A DNA stretch of 64,000 bases from JBQTII01 sp052387905 (GCA_052387905.1 JBQTIR010000004.1:1-64000); one strand, 5' to 3'. Shown: positions 1 to 8,575, counted from the first letter of the stretch. Notes: a model not told the origin generated them from the letters alone. A program made the numbers and translations.

Positions 1-26
1 GCTGCGAGGACGTCAGTCCTCGCAGC
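1..26 (-). terminator. Rho-independent-type hairpin downstream of mak
   Basis: A perfect 11-bp stem (GCTGCGAGGAC / GTCCTCGCAGC) closes a GTCA loop. It lies 34 bases beyond the stop of the leftward maltokinase gene, so it is a likely end for the treS-mak transcript. No long T run is visible inside the window, as is common in high-GC genomes; the hairpin could also act on transcripts entering from the left. Confidence 0.6.
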
Positions 27-59
27 GGCGGTGTGTCGGGGGGTGAAAGCGGCAGGCCG

Positions 60-1472
60 TCAGGCCCTGCTGGCCTCCGCCAGTCCGGCGTCATCAAGAA
101 GGCGCTGCACGGCAGCCAGCGGGACAGCGAGCCAGTCGGGACGGTGCCGGATCTCGTAGACCACTTCGTAGACCGCTTTGTCCAGCAGGAACGCGTGCAG
201 CACTTGATCGTCGTCGGCAGGCGCCCCGTCCACGCTGCGGTAGCCCGCGCAGAACTTCTGCTGGTTGCGGGTGGCCCAGGCCTGGGCGCACTGCGCCGCG
301 ATCTCTTGGTCCGCGCTGCTGTTCCCGGTGCCGGGCAGGGCGTTCCCGAGCAGGTGCTGGGCGGCGTAGTCGAAGGAGCGCAGCATCCCGGCGACGTCCT
401 TGAGCGGACTTTGCAGTTCGCGTCGTTCGGCGGTCGGGGTCCCGGGCTCGCCCTCGAAGTCCAGGATCCGCCAACCCGCGGGGATGCGCAGCACCTGGCC
501 CAGGTGCAGGTCGCCATGGACCCGTTGCACCGTGATGGGCTCGGTGCGTTCCGCGAGTCGGTCGTAGTGCTCGCGCACCCCCGCGGCGAAGGTGGCAAGT
601 TCGGGTGCGGCGAGCACGGCGAGGTTGAGTCGTTCGATCAGCGCGCCGGCCGCGACGTGAGATTCGACGGTCTCGGTCCCCAGCATCCGCGCGAGGTCCA
701 GGTGCACCGTCGCGGTGGCTTCACCGAGGCGCATCGCCTCGCCGCCGAAGTCACCACCGGCAGCGCCCGGGTCGTTGCCCGGGTCCGCGAGCAGACCGCG
801 CATGCTGGTCAGCGCAAGGTCCCACCCGGAGCTGGCATTGGGCAGGAACTCGGTGGCGAGGGCAAGCGTCGCGGTGCTGCGAGTCCCCGCGGCGGAGGTC
901 CAGGTCCCCTCCACCCAGCCCTGCAGGCGGGGCACGAAGGGATTGCCGGCCTCGTGCAGCGCGTGCAGCAGTTCCGCGTCCGGGTTGAGGCCGTCCGCCA
1001 GCCGGCGGAACACCTTGAGGATCGTCGACTCACCGAACACCACCGTGGTGTTGGACTGCTCACCGGTGAGGATCGTGGAGTCCGCGTCGGTCGGCAGGGT
1101 GGTGTCCGCCTCCAGGTGGAAGGCGAGCCCACCGTCATCGGGGGCGTCGGTCATGCCGGTCAACCAGGCGCGGGTGGCGGTCTTGTCGTGCATGGCGTCG
1201 TAGGCGAAGCAGGGCGTTCCGTCCGGGCCCGGTTCGCCGTGCCCGATCAGGGCATGGGCGAGCTCCGGCGGAGCGTGTTCTCGGTAGGCCACCGGCACGT
1301 GATAGGTGTGTGATCCGCCGTCGGCGTAGTCGACCTCGATGGCGTCGAGGCGGACCAGGGGATCGGTGCTCAGTGTGGCGATCTCGGTATGGGTGAGCCG
1401 CTCCAACGTGCGGCCCTTGCCCGCGAACCACCGCTGCTCGGACATCCAACGCGCCAGATCTTCCGGTGTCAT
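60..1472 (-). CDS. mak: Maltokinase (Mak/Pep2)
   Basis: Phosphorylates maltose to maltose-1-phosphate with ATP, the donor used by GlgE for alpha-glucan synthesis. The 470-residue protein has the N-terminal cap typical of actinobacterial maltokinases (EQRWFAGKGR near residue 15) and an aminoglycoside-phosphotransferase-like fold with HGDLHLGQ near residue 320 and ILDFEGEP about 15 residues later, the catalytic and metal-binding loops. The start overlaps the treS stop by 4 bases (ATGA), so the two are translationally coupled. TreS makes maltose from trehalose and Mak traps it. Family assignment is firm; GlgE and GlgB are not in the window. Confidence 0.93.
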   Translation of the reverse strand: MTPEDLARWMSEQRWFAGKGRTLERLTHTEIATLSTDPLVRLDAIEVDYADGGSHTYHVPVAYREHAPPELAHALIGHGEPGPDGTPCFAYDAMHDKTATRAWLTGMTDAPDDGGLAFHLEADTTLPTDADSTILTGEQSNTTVVFGESTILKVFRRLADGLNPDAELLHALHEAGNPFVPRLQGWVEGTWTSAAGTRSTATLALATEFLPNASSGWDLALTSMRGLLADPGNDPGAAGGDFGGEAMRLGEATATVHLDLARMLGTETVESHVAAGALIERLNLAVLAAPELATFAAGVREHYDRLAERTEPITVQRVHGDLHLGQVLRIPAGWRILDFEGEPGTPTAERRELQSPLKDVAGMLRSFDYAAQHLLGNALPGTGNSSADQEIAAQCAQAWATRNQQKFCAGYRSVDGAPADDDQVLHAFLLDKAVYEVVYEIRHRPDWLAVPLAAVQRLLDDAGLAEASRA

Positions 1473-3238
1473 GCGTGCCCACCTACCCGGCCGGAGGCGG
1501 CGCTATCGCCCCGTTCCGCAGGGGGATCGAGCCGGAACCAGTAGCTGCCGTACCCGGGAACGGTGAGCAGGTAGGGCAGTTCGCCAATCGGGGGGAACGG
1601 AACCCCGCCGAAGAGCTCGACCGGACGATGGTCGACGTAACGACGCAGATCCAACTCGACGGGCTGCGCGAAGCGCGACAGGTTGTTCACACAGAGCACG
1701 ATGTCTTCCGTCTCCTGTCCTGGGGCGCCGATTCCGTGGCCGCCGGGAGGGGCCTCGGGGGCATAGGAATGTTGGCGGATGAAGGTCAGCACGCTCGGGT
1801 TGGAGCCGCCCAGGTCGCTGAAGCTGCCCAGGCCGAACGCCGGGTTGGCCTTACGGACCTCCAGCATCCGCTTGGTGAAGTGCAGCAGCGACATCGGTGC
1901 GGCCGTCTGGGACTCCACGTTGGTCACCTGATAGCCGTAAACCGGGTCCATGATCAACGGCAACAGTAGGCGCCCCGGGGTGGCGCTGGAGAAGCCGGCA
2001 TTGCGATCGGGCGTCCACTGCATGGGGGTGCGCACGCCGTCGCGGTCCCCGAGCCAGATGTTGTCGCCCATCCCGATCTCGTCGCCGTAGTAGAGGAACG
2101 GCGAGCCGGGCAGGGAGAGCAGCAACGCGGTGAACAGTTCCTGGCGGCGCCGGTCGTTGTCCAGCAGGGGGGCGAGTCGGCGCCGGATGCCGATGTTCGC
2201 CTTCATCCGCGGATCTTTCGCGTACTCGCTGTACATGTAGTCGCGTTCCTCGTCGGTGACCATTTCCAGGGTCAGCTCGTCGTGGTTGCGCAGGAAGATC
2301 CCCCACTGGCAGTCCTCCGGGATGGGCGGCGTGGTGGCCAGGACCTCCGAGATCGGGTAGCGCGACTCTCGGCGCACCGCCATGAACAGCCGGGGCATCA
2401 CCGGAAAGTGGAACGCCATGTGGCATTCGTCGCCCTTGCCCAGGTACTCCACGACGTCGTCGGGCCACTGGTTGGCTTCACAGACCAGCAGTGTGTCCGG
2501 GTACTCGGCATCGACCATCGCACGCACGGTCTTGAGGAACGCGTGGGTGGCGGGCAGGTTCTCGCAGTTGGTGCCCTCCGCGGCGTAGAGGTAGGGCACC
2601 GCATCGAGGCGGAAACCGTCGATGCCGTGGTCGAGCCAGAACCGCAAGACGTCCAGGATCGCGGCGTGCACTGCGGGGTTCTCGAAGTTGAGGTCCGGCT
2701 GGTGGGAGAAGAACCGGTGCCAGAAGAACTGGCGGCGCACCGGGTCGAAGGTCCAGTTGGAGGTCTCGGTGTCGACGAAGATGATCCGCGCGTCGGAGTA
2801 GCCCTTGTCGTCATCGGCCCACATGTAGAAGTCGCCGTAGGGTCCGGTGGGGTCGCTGCGCGAGGCCTGAAACCACGGATGGGCGTCCGAGGTGTGGTTC
2901 ATGACGACGTCGATGATCACGCGCATGCCGCGCTCGTGGGCGGCCTTGACGACCGCGTCGAAGTCCTCGATGGTCCCGTATTGGGGCAGCACCTCGGTGT
3001 AGCCCGAGACGTCGTAACCGCCGTCGCGCAGTGGCGAGGCGTAGAAGGGGGGCAGCCACAAGCAGTCCACCCCGAGCCACTGCAGATAGTCCAGCCGGTC
3101 GCACAACCCGGCCAGGTCACCGATGCCGTCGCTGTTGCTGTCGGCGAAGGAGCCGATCAGCACCTCGTAGAAGACGGCGGACTTGTACCAGGGGGCGCTG
3201 GCCGCAGACCGATCTGGGAACACCGACGGGAGAGTCAC
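1469..3238 (-). CDS. treS: Trehalose synthase (maltose alpha-D-glucosyltransferase)
   Basis: Interconverts trehalose and maltose in the cytoplasm. The 589-residue GH13 protein carries the usual catalytic residues: nucleophile Asp212 in GFRLDAVPYLY, acid/base Glu254 in LLVCEANQWPDD and Asp320 in FLRNHDELTLE. The length fits the stand-alone form without a fused maltokinase, and the kinase is the next gene. The start is GTG at 3238. It is first in a two-gene leftward operon with mak. The upstream side is only about 60 bases from the remnant coding sequence on the plus strand. Confidence 0.95.
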   Translation of the reverse strand: MTLPSVFPDRSAASAPWYKSAVFYEVLIGSFADSNSDGIGDLAGLCDRLDYLQWLGVDCLWLPPFYASPLRDGGYDVSGYTEVLPQYGTIEDFDAVVKAAHERGMRVIIDVVMNHTSDAHPWFQASRSDPTGPYGDFYMWADDDKGYSDARIIFVDTETSNWTFDPVRRQFFWHRFFSHQPDLNFENPAVHAAILDVLRFWLDHGIDGFRLDAVPYLYAAEGTNCENLPATHAFLKTVRAMVDAEYPDTLLVCEANQWPDDVVEYLGKGDECHMAFHFPVMPRLFMAVRRESRYPISEVLATTPPIPEDCQWGIFLRNHDELTLEMVTDEERDYMYSEYAKDPRMKANIGIRRRLAPLLDNDRRRQELFTALLLSLPGSPFLYYGDEIGMGDNIWLGDRDGVRTPMQWTPDRNAGFSSATPGRLLLPLIMDPVYGYQVTNVESQTAAPMSLLHFTKRMLEVRKANPAFGLGSFSDLGGSNPSVLTFIRQHSYAPEAPPGGHGIGAPGQETEDIVLCVNNLSRFAQPVELDLRRYVDHRPVELFGGVPFPPIGELPYLLTVPGYGSYWFRLDPPAERGDSAASGRVGGHA

Positions 3239-3240
3239 CT

Positions 3241-3759
3241 CCCTGCACTGCCCGCCAACGCGCGCGCAAAACTGGGGCGCGCCGCGCGGGCCTGCTGTCG
3301 GTGGTTAGCGTCGGGGTTCAGCCCGTCAGCGCCGCCACCGAGGATGAGATCGAAGCCACCCTGGGCGCCGCGGTCGCCACGGCCGAGGCCGCGCAGGCCG
3401 TCCGCAGCGGCCGGCTGACCAAGGCGCTGTCCTACGCCGGGTTCGGCGACGTCGAGATCACCGGCGCCGTCGCGCTCGCGCGTCCGGGCCTGCGAGCGGT
3501 CCCCGCCGCGCCCGCCGAGACCGCGCCCGAACCGCAAGAAAGCACCGAGCGGAAGCAGGAGCAGCGCAAGCGGCAACAGCGCGAGCGTGAGCTGGCTCGG
3601 GCCCGCGACGAGGTGCGTGCGACCGAGCGCGCGCTCGGTCAAGCCCGAGTCGAGGTCGGCGAGCTGGAACAGCGGTTGGCGAGGGCGCGGGAGGCGCAGG
3701 TCGCGGCTCAGGCCGCAGCGGACGCGGCGGCCGCGGCGCTGCGCGCTCTCGAGATCTAG
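3241..3759 (+). pseudogene. 5'-truncated remnant of an actinobacterial coiled-coil protein
   Basis: The open frame gives a segment with SEATEDEIEATL-like, AEAAQAVRSGRLTKAL and SYAGFG stretches, then a charged helix rich in Arg, Glu and Gln. This matches my memory of the C-terminal half of a widespread actinobacterial hypothetical family whose full members are about twice as long and begin with a conserved domain of roughly 150 residues. Here that half is missing: upstream the frame runs straight into antisense of treS. The only plausible start is GTG at 3301, giving about 152 residues, with no good ribosome-binding site. Either a shortened functional protein or a decayed gene. Confidence 0.5.
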
Positions 3760-3761
3760 CG

Positions 3762-3923
3762 TCACACGGTCGGTTCGGCCTTCTCGGCGCTGCGGTCGAT
3801 CAGTGACTCGCCAGCAGCACCCGAATCCGGCTGGGCGACGTCCCCGAGTTCGGTGTGCGCCACATCGCCGTCCGGCGGCTGACCTGCGGGCTCCGAAGCG
3901 GGGTGTCGGGCGGTCGCAGTCAT
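3762..3923 (-). CDS. Small acidic hypothetical protein (53 aa)
   Basis: ATG at 3923 is preceded by AAGGAG at good spacing, which favours this start over a longer in-frame one. The product is short, hydrophilic and probably disordered, with many Asp, Glu, Ala and Pro residues (for example SLIDRSAEKAEPTV at the end). No domain is recognised. It converges on the plus-strand remnant, with only two bases between their stops. Confidence 0.5.
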   Translation of the reverse strand: MTATARHPASEPAGQPPDGDVAHTELGDVAQPDSGAAGESLIDRSAEKAEPTV

Positions 3924-4017
3924 CGGGTCTCCTTCATCGCGGGCCGGTGCTGGTGGTCTTGACTCTGCCCAGCACGCCCGCCGCGATGCCTGGTTACTCA
4001 CGTCGTTCCGGGCAAGA

Positions 4018-4791
4018 TCAGGCGAGGGAGACCTGGGTCATCAGGGCGCCGTCGATCACCATGCTCGTGCCCGAGACGTAGGACGCCGCGGGGGAGGCGA
4101 GGAAGGCGACCAGGGCAGCCACCTCTTCGGGCTGCCCGAGCCGGCCTGCCGGGATCGCGCCGCGCTGCTGCCGGCGTTGCTGCTCGGTCTGCTCGCCCTG
4201 AATGGGGGTCTGCACGGCGCCGGGCGCCACGGACAACGTGCGCACCCCGTGGCCGGTCAGCTCACGGGCCATCACCTGGGTGAGCATGCCGAGGCCCGCC
4301 TTGGCCGCGCAGTAGGCGGCAAGGCCAGGCCGCGGCTGGTGTTCGTGGACGCTGGTGATGTTGATGATCACGCCGCCGCCATGCGTCACCATGTGCCGGG
4401 CGGCGGCGTGGGCGAGGTAGAAGGCGCCGTCCAGGTCCACCGACACCTGCGCCCGCCAGTCCTGCGGGGTCAGGTCCAGGAACGCGGTTTCCTGCTGTAA
4501 CCCGGCGTTGTTCACTGCGATGTCCAGGCGGCCGAAGTTCTCGCGGGCGGCGGCCACCAGGTCCTCGGCGGTGGACGGCTCCGCGATGTCACCCACCTGG
4601 AGCACGGCGCGTGCGCCGAGATCGGTGATCCGCTCGATGACCGGGTTGCAGTGCTCGGCGCTGCGACTGTTGACCACCACTGCTGCGCCGCGGCGGGCGA
4701 GTGCGACTGCGATCTCCGCGCCGATGCCGCTGGTGGCGCCGGTGACGATGGCGACCTGGCCGGCGAGGCAGGTGCCCTCACCCGAGGGCAT
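4018..4791 (-). CDS. Short-chain dehydrogenase/reductase
   Basis: A classical SDR of 257 residues. It shows the nucleotide-binding glycine motif VTGATSGIGAEIA near the N-terminus, NNAG, a catalytic Ser in NITSVHEH and the YCAAKAG Tyr-x-x-x-Lys motif. The C-terminal VSGTSMVIDGAL pattern resembles the glucose-1-dehydrogenase-like branch, but the substrate cannot be read from sequence. The start at 4791 overlaps the 3' end of the upstream flavoprotein gene by 14 bases, so the two form an operon. Longer in-frame starts would lie deep inside that gene and are rejected. Confidence 0.85.
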   Translation of the reverse strand: MPSGEGTCLAGQVAIVTGATSGIGAEIAVALARRGAAVVVNSRSAEHCNPVIERITDLGARAVLQVGDIAEPSTAEDLVAAARENFGRLDIAVNNAGLQQETAFLDLTPQDWRAQVSVDLDGAFYLAHAAARHMVTHGGGVIINITSVHEHQPRPGLAAYCAAKAGLGMLTQVMARELTGHGVRTLSVAPGAVQTPIQGEQTEQQRRQQRGAIPAGRLGQPEEVAALVAFLASPAASYVSGTSMVIDGALMTQVSLA

Positions 4792-6157
4792 CGAGCAGCT
4801 CCGCGTAGGCGTTCTCGTACACCGTGCTGATCGTCGGGAACGGGTGGATGACCTCGCGCAGGGTGGCGATCGGTATCTGTGCCCGGATCGCGAGTACCGC
4901 CTCGCCGATCCACTCGTCCGCGCGCGCCCCCACGGCGGCGGCACCGAGCAGGATCCTGCGGTGACGGTCGGCCGTCAGGACCAGCACGCCGCCATGGTCG
5001 CCATCAGTGTTGTTGCGCGGCAGGTCGTCGAGTCGCACACAGAGCGACAGGGCGTCGAATCCCTTGTCCTGAGCCGCCGACTCATCCAGGCCGACAGAGG
5101 CCACCGGCGGATCGGTGTAGACCGCGCGCGGGATCGCGTCGCTCACCACCGTGGCATGATTACCCATCAGATTGTTCACCAGGATCCGTGCTTGGTAGCT
5201 CGCGGTGTGTGTGTACGGCGCTACCTGGGTCACGTCGCCCACCGCCCAGACGTGCTTCGCTCCCCGTACCGCGCAGCGGTCATCGACCTCGATGCCCGCC
5301 AGGCCCAGTGCATCCAACCCCAGACCCTCCAGGCGCGGCTCGCGCCCGGTAGCGGTAATCAGCCGCGCTGCCTCGAGCGTGGAGCCATCGGAGAGAAACA
5401 GGCGCAGCCCGGCCGCGTGCGGTTCGACGCGCTCGGCAGAGACCTCGAGCCGGATGTCGAACTGCGCAGCGAGACGGTCGCGCAGTTCCCGGGCGACGCC
5501 GGGTTCCTCCTTGCCCAGAAGTTGCTTGCCCGGATCGAGGAGGGTGACCGCCGTCCCGAAGCGGGCGAGGAACTGGGCGATCTCGCAGCCCACTGCACCG
5601 CCGCCGAGCACGATCGCCGAGGCGGGACGATCCTGGGCGGACAGCGCCTGGTCCGAGGTCCACGACGGCACTTGATGCAGGCCCGGCAGGTCGGGAATCA
5701 CAGGCCGCGAGCCGGTGGCGATCACCAGCTCCCGGTAGCGCACGACCTGTCCGCCGACCTGCACCGTGCCCTCGTCCAGGATCCGACCGTGACCTCGGAT
5801 CAGCTGGACCCCGGCCGCGGTCAACTCCTTCTCGGCAGCGGTGTCGTCGCGCTGCTGGGCCAACTGGTCGCGACGGCGGACCGCCACGCGATAGGCGACG
5901 TCGTCCGGGCCGAGTTGGGGCGCGAACGGCCCCGCGCCGAGGTCGACCCACCTCGGTGCCAACGCCCGCACTCCGGCCGAGCGCAGCATGGCCTTGCTGG
6001 GGATGCAGGCTAGGTACTTGCACTCACCGCCGACGAGGTTGTCTTCGATGGCGATGACCGTCCGACCCGCCTGCGCCAGGTCGCGGGCGACATTGCCCCC
6101 ACCGCTGCCGGTCCCCAGGACCACGACATCGGCCGCGAGGTTCTCGGGTGCGTTCAT
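4778..6157 (-). CDS. FAD-dependent pyridine nucleotide-disulfide oxidoreductase
   Basis: A 459-residue group I flavin disulfide reductase. It has the FAD-binding VVLGTGSGGGNVA at the N-terminus, the redox-active pair in GGECKYLACIPSK (Cys-x4-Cys), an NAD(P)H glycine motif (VLGGGAVGCEIA) and ATGREPRLEG before the dimerisation domain. In dihydrolipoyl dehydrogenases the C-terminus has HxHPTxSE; here it is HPFPTIST, so the usual catalytic His and its Glu partner are replaced. It is therefore probably not a lipoamide dehydrogenase but a mercuric-reductase-like enzyme of unknown substrate. It is first in an operon with the SDR. Confidence 0.8.
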   Translation of the reverse strand: MNAPENLAADVVVLGTGSGGGNVARDLAQAGRTVIAIEDNLVGGECKYLACIPSKAMLRSAGVRALAPRWVDLGAGPFAPQLGPDDVAYRVAVRRRDQLAQQRDDTAAEKELTAAGVQLIRGHGRILDEGTVQVGGQVVRYRELVIATGSRPVIPDLPGLHQVPSWTSDQALSAQDRPASAIVLGGGAVGCEIAQFLARFGTAVTLLDPGKQLLGKEEPGVARELRDRLAAQFDIRLEVSAERVEPHAAGLRLFLSDGSTLEAARLITATGREPRLEGLGLDALGLAGIEVDDRCAVRGAKHVWAVGDVTQVAPYTHTASYQARILVNNLMGNHATVVSDAIPRAVYTDPPVASVGLDESAAQDKGFDALSLCVRLDDLPRNNTDGDHGGVLVLTADRHRRILLGAAAVGARADEWIGEAVLAIRAQIPIATLREVIHPFPTISTVYENAYAELLDALG

Positions 6158-6278
6158 CGCGCGCCCCTACCCGGAGGGCGTGCGGCAAATCAGCCTCCCG
6201 CCCGGCGCGAGCGGCTAGCTCCGGGCCCGGCCGACCGGGTCGGCAGGCAGGTGTCCCGCCCTGCTCGCCCGCTCGACA

Positions 6279-6300
6279 ACCTATGGTGATGAAGATAGAT
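6279..6300 (+). promoter_or_regulatory. Inverted-repeat operator upstream of the HspR-like gene
   Basis: Half-sites ACCTATG and GATAGAT are separated by 8 bases, 39 bases before the ATG of the MerR/HspR-like gene. The same 7-8-7 layout with nearly the same half-sites (ATCTATG / CATAGAT) occurs upstream of the hsp20 gene. Each half-site here differs by one base from that perfect copy. This pairing suggests autoregulation by the HspR-like protein. Confidence 0.55.
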
Positions 6301-6338
6301 TATCGGTTTCCACCTGTTTCCCATCTCAAGGACGCGTG

Positions 6339-6701
6339 ATGTCTGCACTCCCCCCGGTCGACCCGGGCTCGGGTGCGCTGCCCGGCCCCTGCCGGCCGGT
6401 CCCACCCCCGGCCTCGGCCCCGGTCTACGGCATTTCGGTGGCCGCCGAGTTGGCAGAGTGCGGTGTGCAGGCGCTGCGGCTCTATGAGCAGCGCGGCCTG
6501 GTGACGCCAGCGCGCTCGGCGGCCGGAACCCGCCGGTACTCGCTGGACAATGTGCACCAGGCGCGACGCATTGCCGGCCTGCTGGGAACAGGGCTGAACC
6601 TGGCTGGAATCGCCCAGGTATTCGCGTTGGAAGCGGAGAACGCCGCTTTGCGGGCGCAGATTGCTCAGCTGATGGCCGACGCGGGAGGCGTACGGGACTG
6701 A
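6339..6701 (+). CDS. HspR-like MerR-family regulator
   Basis: A 120-residue DNA-binding protein. After a Pro-rich tail of about 25 residues comes YGISVAAELAE, then a MerR helix-turn-helix and wing (LRLYEQRGLVTPAR, GTRRYSLDNV), then NLAGIAQVFALE and a short coiled coil. HspR, the MerR-family repressor of heat-shock genes in actinobacteria, has the same VAAELxxxxxQxLRxYxxxGLV and NLAGI signatures. The next gene is hsp20 on the same strand, and a matching operator precedes each gene. AAGGA lies just upstream of ATG 6339; the GTG three bases earlier is possible. The long Pro-rich N-terminus is unlike standard HspR. Confidence 0.8.
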   Translation: MSALPPVDPGSGALPGPCRPVPPPASAPVYGISVAAELAECGVQALRLYEQRGLVTPARSAAGTRRYSLDNVHQARRIAGLLGTGLNLAGIAQVFALEAENAALRAQIAQLMADAGGVRD

Positions 6702-6735
6702 GAAGGGCTCCGGCTGGTAAGTGTGCGAGATCCCC

Positions 6736-6783
6736 TTGACCTCCAGGGCTAGAGCCATCTAATCTATGTCACATGCCATAGAT
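6736..6783 (+). promoter_or_regulatory. hsp20 promoter and operator
   Basis: A TTGACC -35-like box (6736-6741) is followed after 18 bases by TAATCT (6760-6765). A perfect inverted repeat, ATCTATG (6762-6768) and CATAGAT (6777-6783) with an 8-base spacer, overlaps and follows the -10 box, which suits a repressor. Downstream, CCTCTCG (6784-6790) and CGAGAGG (6802-6808) can form a hairpin in the 5' leader. Confidence 0.55.
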
Positions 6784-6822
6784 CCTCTCGCTAACAATCG
6801 TCGAGAGGAGCCGTTTCTTCCC

Positions 6823-6846
6823 ATGTTGAGGAGATCTCGATGTTGA
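6823..6846 (+). other. Possible 7-codon leader ORF overlapping the hsp20 start
   Basis: An ATG at 6823 opens MLRRSRC and stops at TGA 6844-6846, inside the first codons of hsp20 in another frame. The hsp20 ribosome-binding site GAGGAG lies within this mini-ORF. Its own Shine-Dalgarno (GAGAGG, 12 bases upstream) is weakly placed, so this may be chance. Confidence 0.25.
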
Positions 6847-7286
6847 TGCGAACCGACCCCTTCCGCGATCTGGACCGACTCACCGGACAGATCTTCGGGG
6901 CCGGCAACCAGCTGGGTACCTGGTCGCGGCCGAGCCCGATGCCGATGGATGCCTACCGAGCCGGCGACACCTACGTCGTCGAGTTCGACCTTCCCGGAGT
7001 GGCACCGGAGGCCATCGACCTCGATGTCGAGCGCAACGTGTTGACGGTGCGGGCCGAGCGTCGCCCCAAGGACGTCGACGGGGCGGAGAAACAAGTCGCG
7101 GAGCGCACCTACGGCGTGTACTCCCGCCAGCTCTTCCTCGGCGACACCCTCGACGCCGACAACATCGCGGCCGACTACGACGCCGGCGTTCTGACGCTGC
7201 GCATCCCGGTTGCCGAGAAGGCCAAGCCCCGCAAGATCGCGGTGGGTACCGCCGGCGTGCACGAGTCCAGGGCGATCGACGCCTGA
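6840..7286 (+). CDS. Hsp20 small heat-shock protein
   Basis: A 148-residue alpha-crystallin-type holdase. The conserved core runs from about residue 40: YVVEFDLPGVAPEAIDLDVE, NVLTVRAERRP, GVYSRQLFLGDTLD and GVLTLRIPV, followed by a short tail. It binds unfolding proteins without ATP. AGGAG precedes the ATG by 6 bases. It lies 138 bases after the HspR-like regulator, with its own promoter and operator in between, which points to heat or stress derepression by that regulator. Confidence 0.93.
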   Translation: MLMRTDPFRDLDRLTGQIFGAGNQLGTWSRPSPMPMDAYRAGDTYVVEFDLPGVAPEAIDLDVERNVLTVRAERRPKDVDGAEKQVAERTYGVYSRQLFLGDTLDADNIAADYDAGVLTLRIPVAEKAKPRKIAVGTAGVHESRAIDA

Positions 7287-7390
7287 GCCGACAGGCACGA
7301 GCGCACGCCCGTGTGCTCAGGTGCGACGCGGAGCACTGGGCCGGCCAATGCGGCCGGCCCAGCTGCGCTCGAGCACGCCGCGGCGAGCTC

Positions 7391-7873
7391 TCAGGAGGTG
7401 GGGGTGCCCGGTCCTGTGCCGGGGGCATCCACCTCGCCCCGCCACGCACCGGTCTCGCCCTCGCGGTTCTCGATGAACTCCTTGAAGCGGGCCAGGTCGG
7501 CCTTGACGCGGCGATCGTCGAGGCCGATGGCGGCGCCGGCGGATTCGGTCAGGCCCTCCGGCGCCCAGTCGATCTGTACGGCCACGCGACTGGTGGTGTC
7601 GCCGAGCCGATGAAAGGTGACCACTCCGGCGTTGTCGGTGCCGTCGGTGCTCGTCCACGCGATGCGCTCGTCCGGGTGCTGCTCGGTGATCTCCGCATCG
7701 AACTCCCGCTCCACCCCGCCGATCTTGACCTTCCAGTGCAGATGGGTGTCGTCGGTCTGAACGATCTCCTGCACCCCGTCCATGAACTGCGGGAACGATT
7801 CGAACTGGGTCCACTGGTTGTAGGCGACCCTCACCGGAACCTCGACGTCGACCGACTCCATTACTGATGCCAC
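7391..7873 (-). CDS. SRPBCC (polyketide cyclase/dehydrase-like) protein
   Basis: A 160-residue START-like fold protein. VDVEVPVRVAYNQWTQFESF near the N-terminus, then FMDGV, HWKVKIGG, WTSTDG and a C-terminal amphipathic helix are typical of the actinobacterial SRPBCC group that often sits near stress genes. The start is GTG at 7873, supported by GGAGG six bases upstream. The substrate is unknown. The last 20 residues are Gly/Pro-rich and likely disordered. Confidence 0.8.
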   Translation of the reverse strand: MASVMESVDVEVPVRVAYNQWTQFESFPQFMDGVQEIVQTDDTHLHWKVKIGGVEREFDAEITEQHPDERIAWTSTDGTDNAGVVTFHRLGDTTSRVAVQIDWAPEGLTESAGAAIGLDDRRVKADLARFKEFIENREGETGAWRGEVDAPGTGPGTPTS

Positions 7874-8130
7874 GCTGTACCTCCAAGGATGTGCACTGTT
7901 GCCAGGTCACCGGCGGACTACCCGGGACAGGCCCCACTAACGCGAGCGCTGCGCGAGCAATCGTCCGGGACTTCAGGTTGTCGCCGACACAGAATCTGAT
8001 GGATCGTCGGATTCGAGGCGGCCGTTTTGCCCGCCGACGGCGGCCGAAATTCGTCGTCGCGTGTCGGATACTCCGCCGTCGCCGGGGTAGCGGGCGGGGT
8101 ATCGATCACCCTCCTGAAAGGGGCCTGCTG

Positions 8131-8547
8131 ATGACCACTGCACGAGAGATCATGACGGCCGGCGCGGTGTGCGCGCGAAGCGATGAATCGATCACCACCG
8201 CGGCCCGGCGGATGGCCGATCTCGACGTCGGCGCGTTGCCGATCTGCGGCCCGGATGACCGCTTGGCCGGGATGCTCACCGACCGTGACATCGCCATCCG
8301 CGTCGTCGCGGCGGGCAAGGACCCGGATTCGTGCACCGTCGGCGAACTCGGCCAGGGAAAGCCGGTCACGATCGGCGCGGACGACGACATCGCCGAGCTG
8401 CTGCGCACCATGGCGGAGCACCAGGTTCGCCGCCTGCCGGTCATTGACGGGCACAAGCTGGTGGGCATCGTGGCGCAGGCAGACGTGGCGCGCGCGCTCC
8501 CGGATCCCCCGGTCGGCGAACTGGTCGAGGCGCTGTCCGTCCGATAA
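8131..8547 (+). CDS. CBS-domain pair protein
   Basis: A 138-residue protein made almost entirely of two CBS motifs forming one Bateman module: TAREIMTAGAVCAR to LTDRDIAIRVVAAGKD, then VGELGQGKPVTI to VGIVAQADVARAL. Such stand-alone modules bind adenine nucleotides and act as energy or stress sensors. GAAAGGGG precedes ATG 8131; a longer frame upstream has no supported start. It belongs with the stress genes around it. Confidence 0.88.
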   Translation: MTTAREIMTAGAVCARSDESITTAARRMADLDVGALPICGPDDRLAGMLTDRDIAIRVVAAGKDPDSCTVGELGQGKPVTIGADDDIAELLRTMAEHQVRRLPVIDGHKLVGIVAQADVARALPDPPVGELVEALSVR

Positions 8548-8575
8548 CCAAATCCCCAGGCCCAGTCGTGGCCGC

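Noticed and set aside
2282..3418. Plus-strand frame across treS into its upstream region
   Set aside because: Shadow of treS; no domain and no supported start.
4778..6157. Flavoprotein considered as dihydrolipoyl dehydrogenase or mycothione reductase
   Set aside because: The C-terminal HxHPTxSE motif is replaced by HPFPTIST, so the catalytic His-Glu pair is absent.
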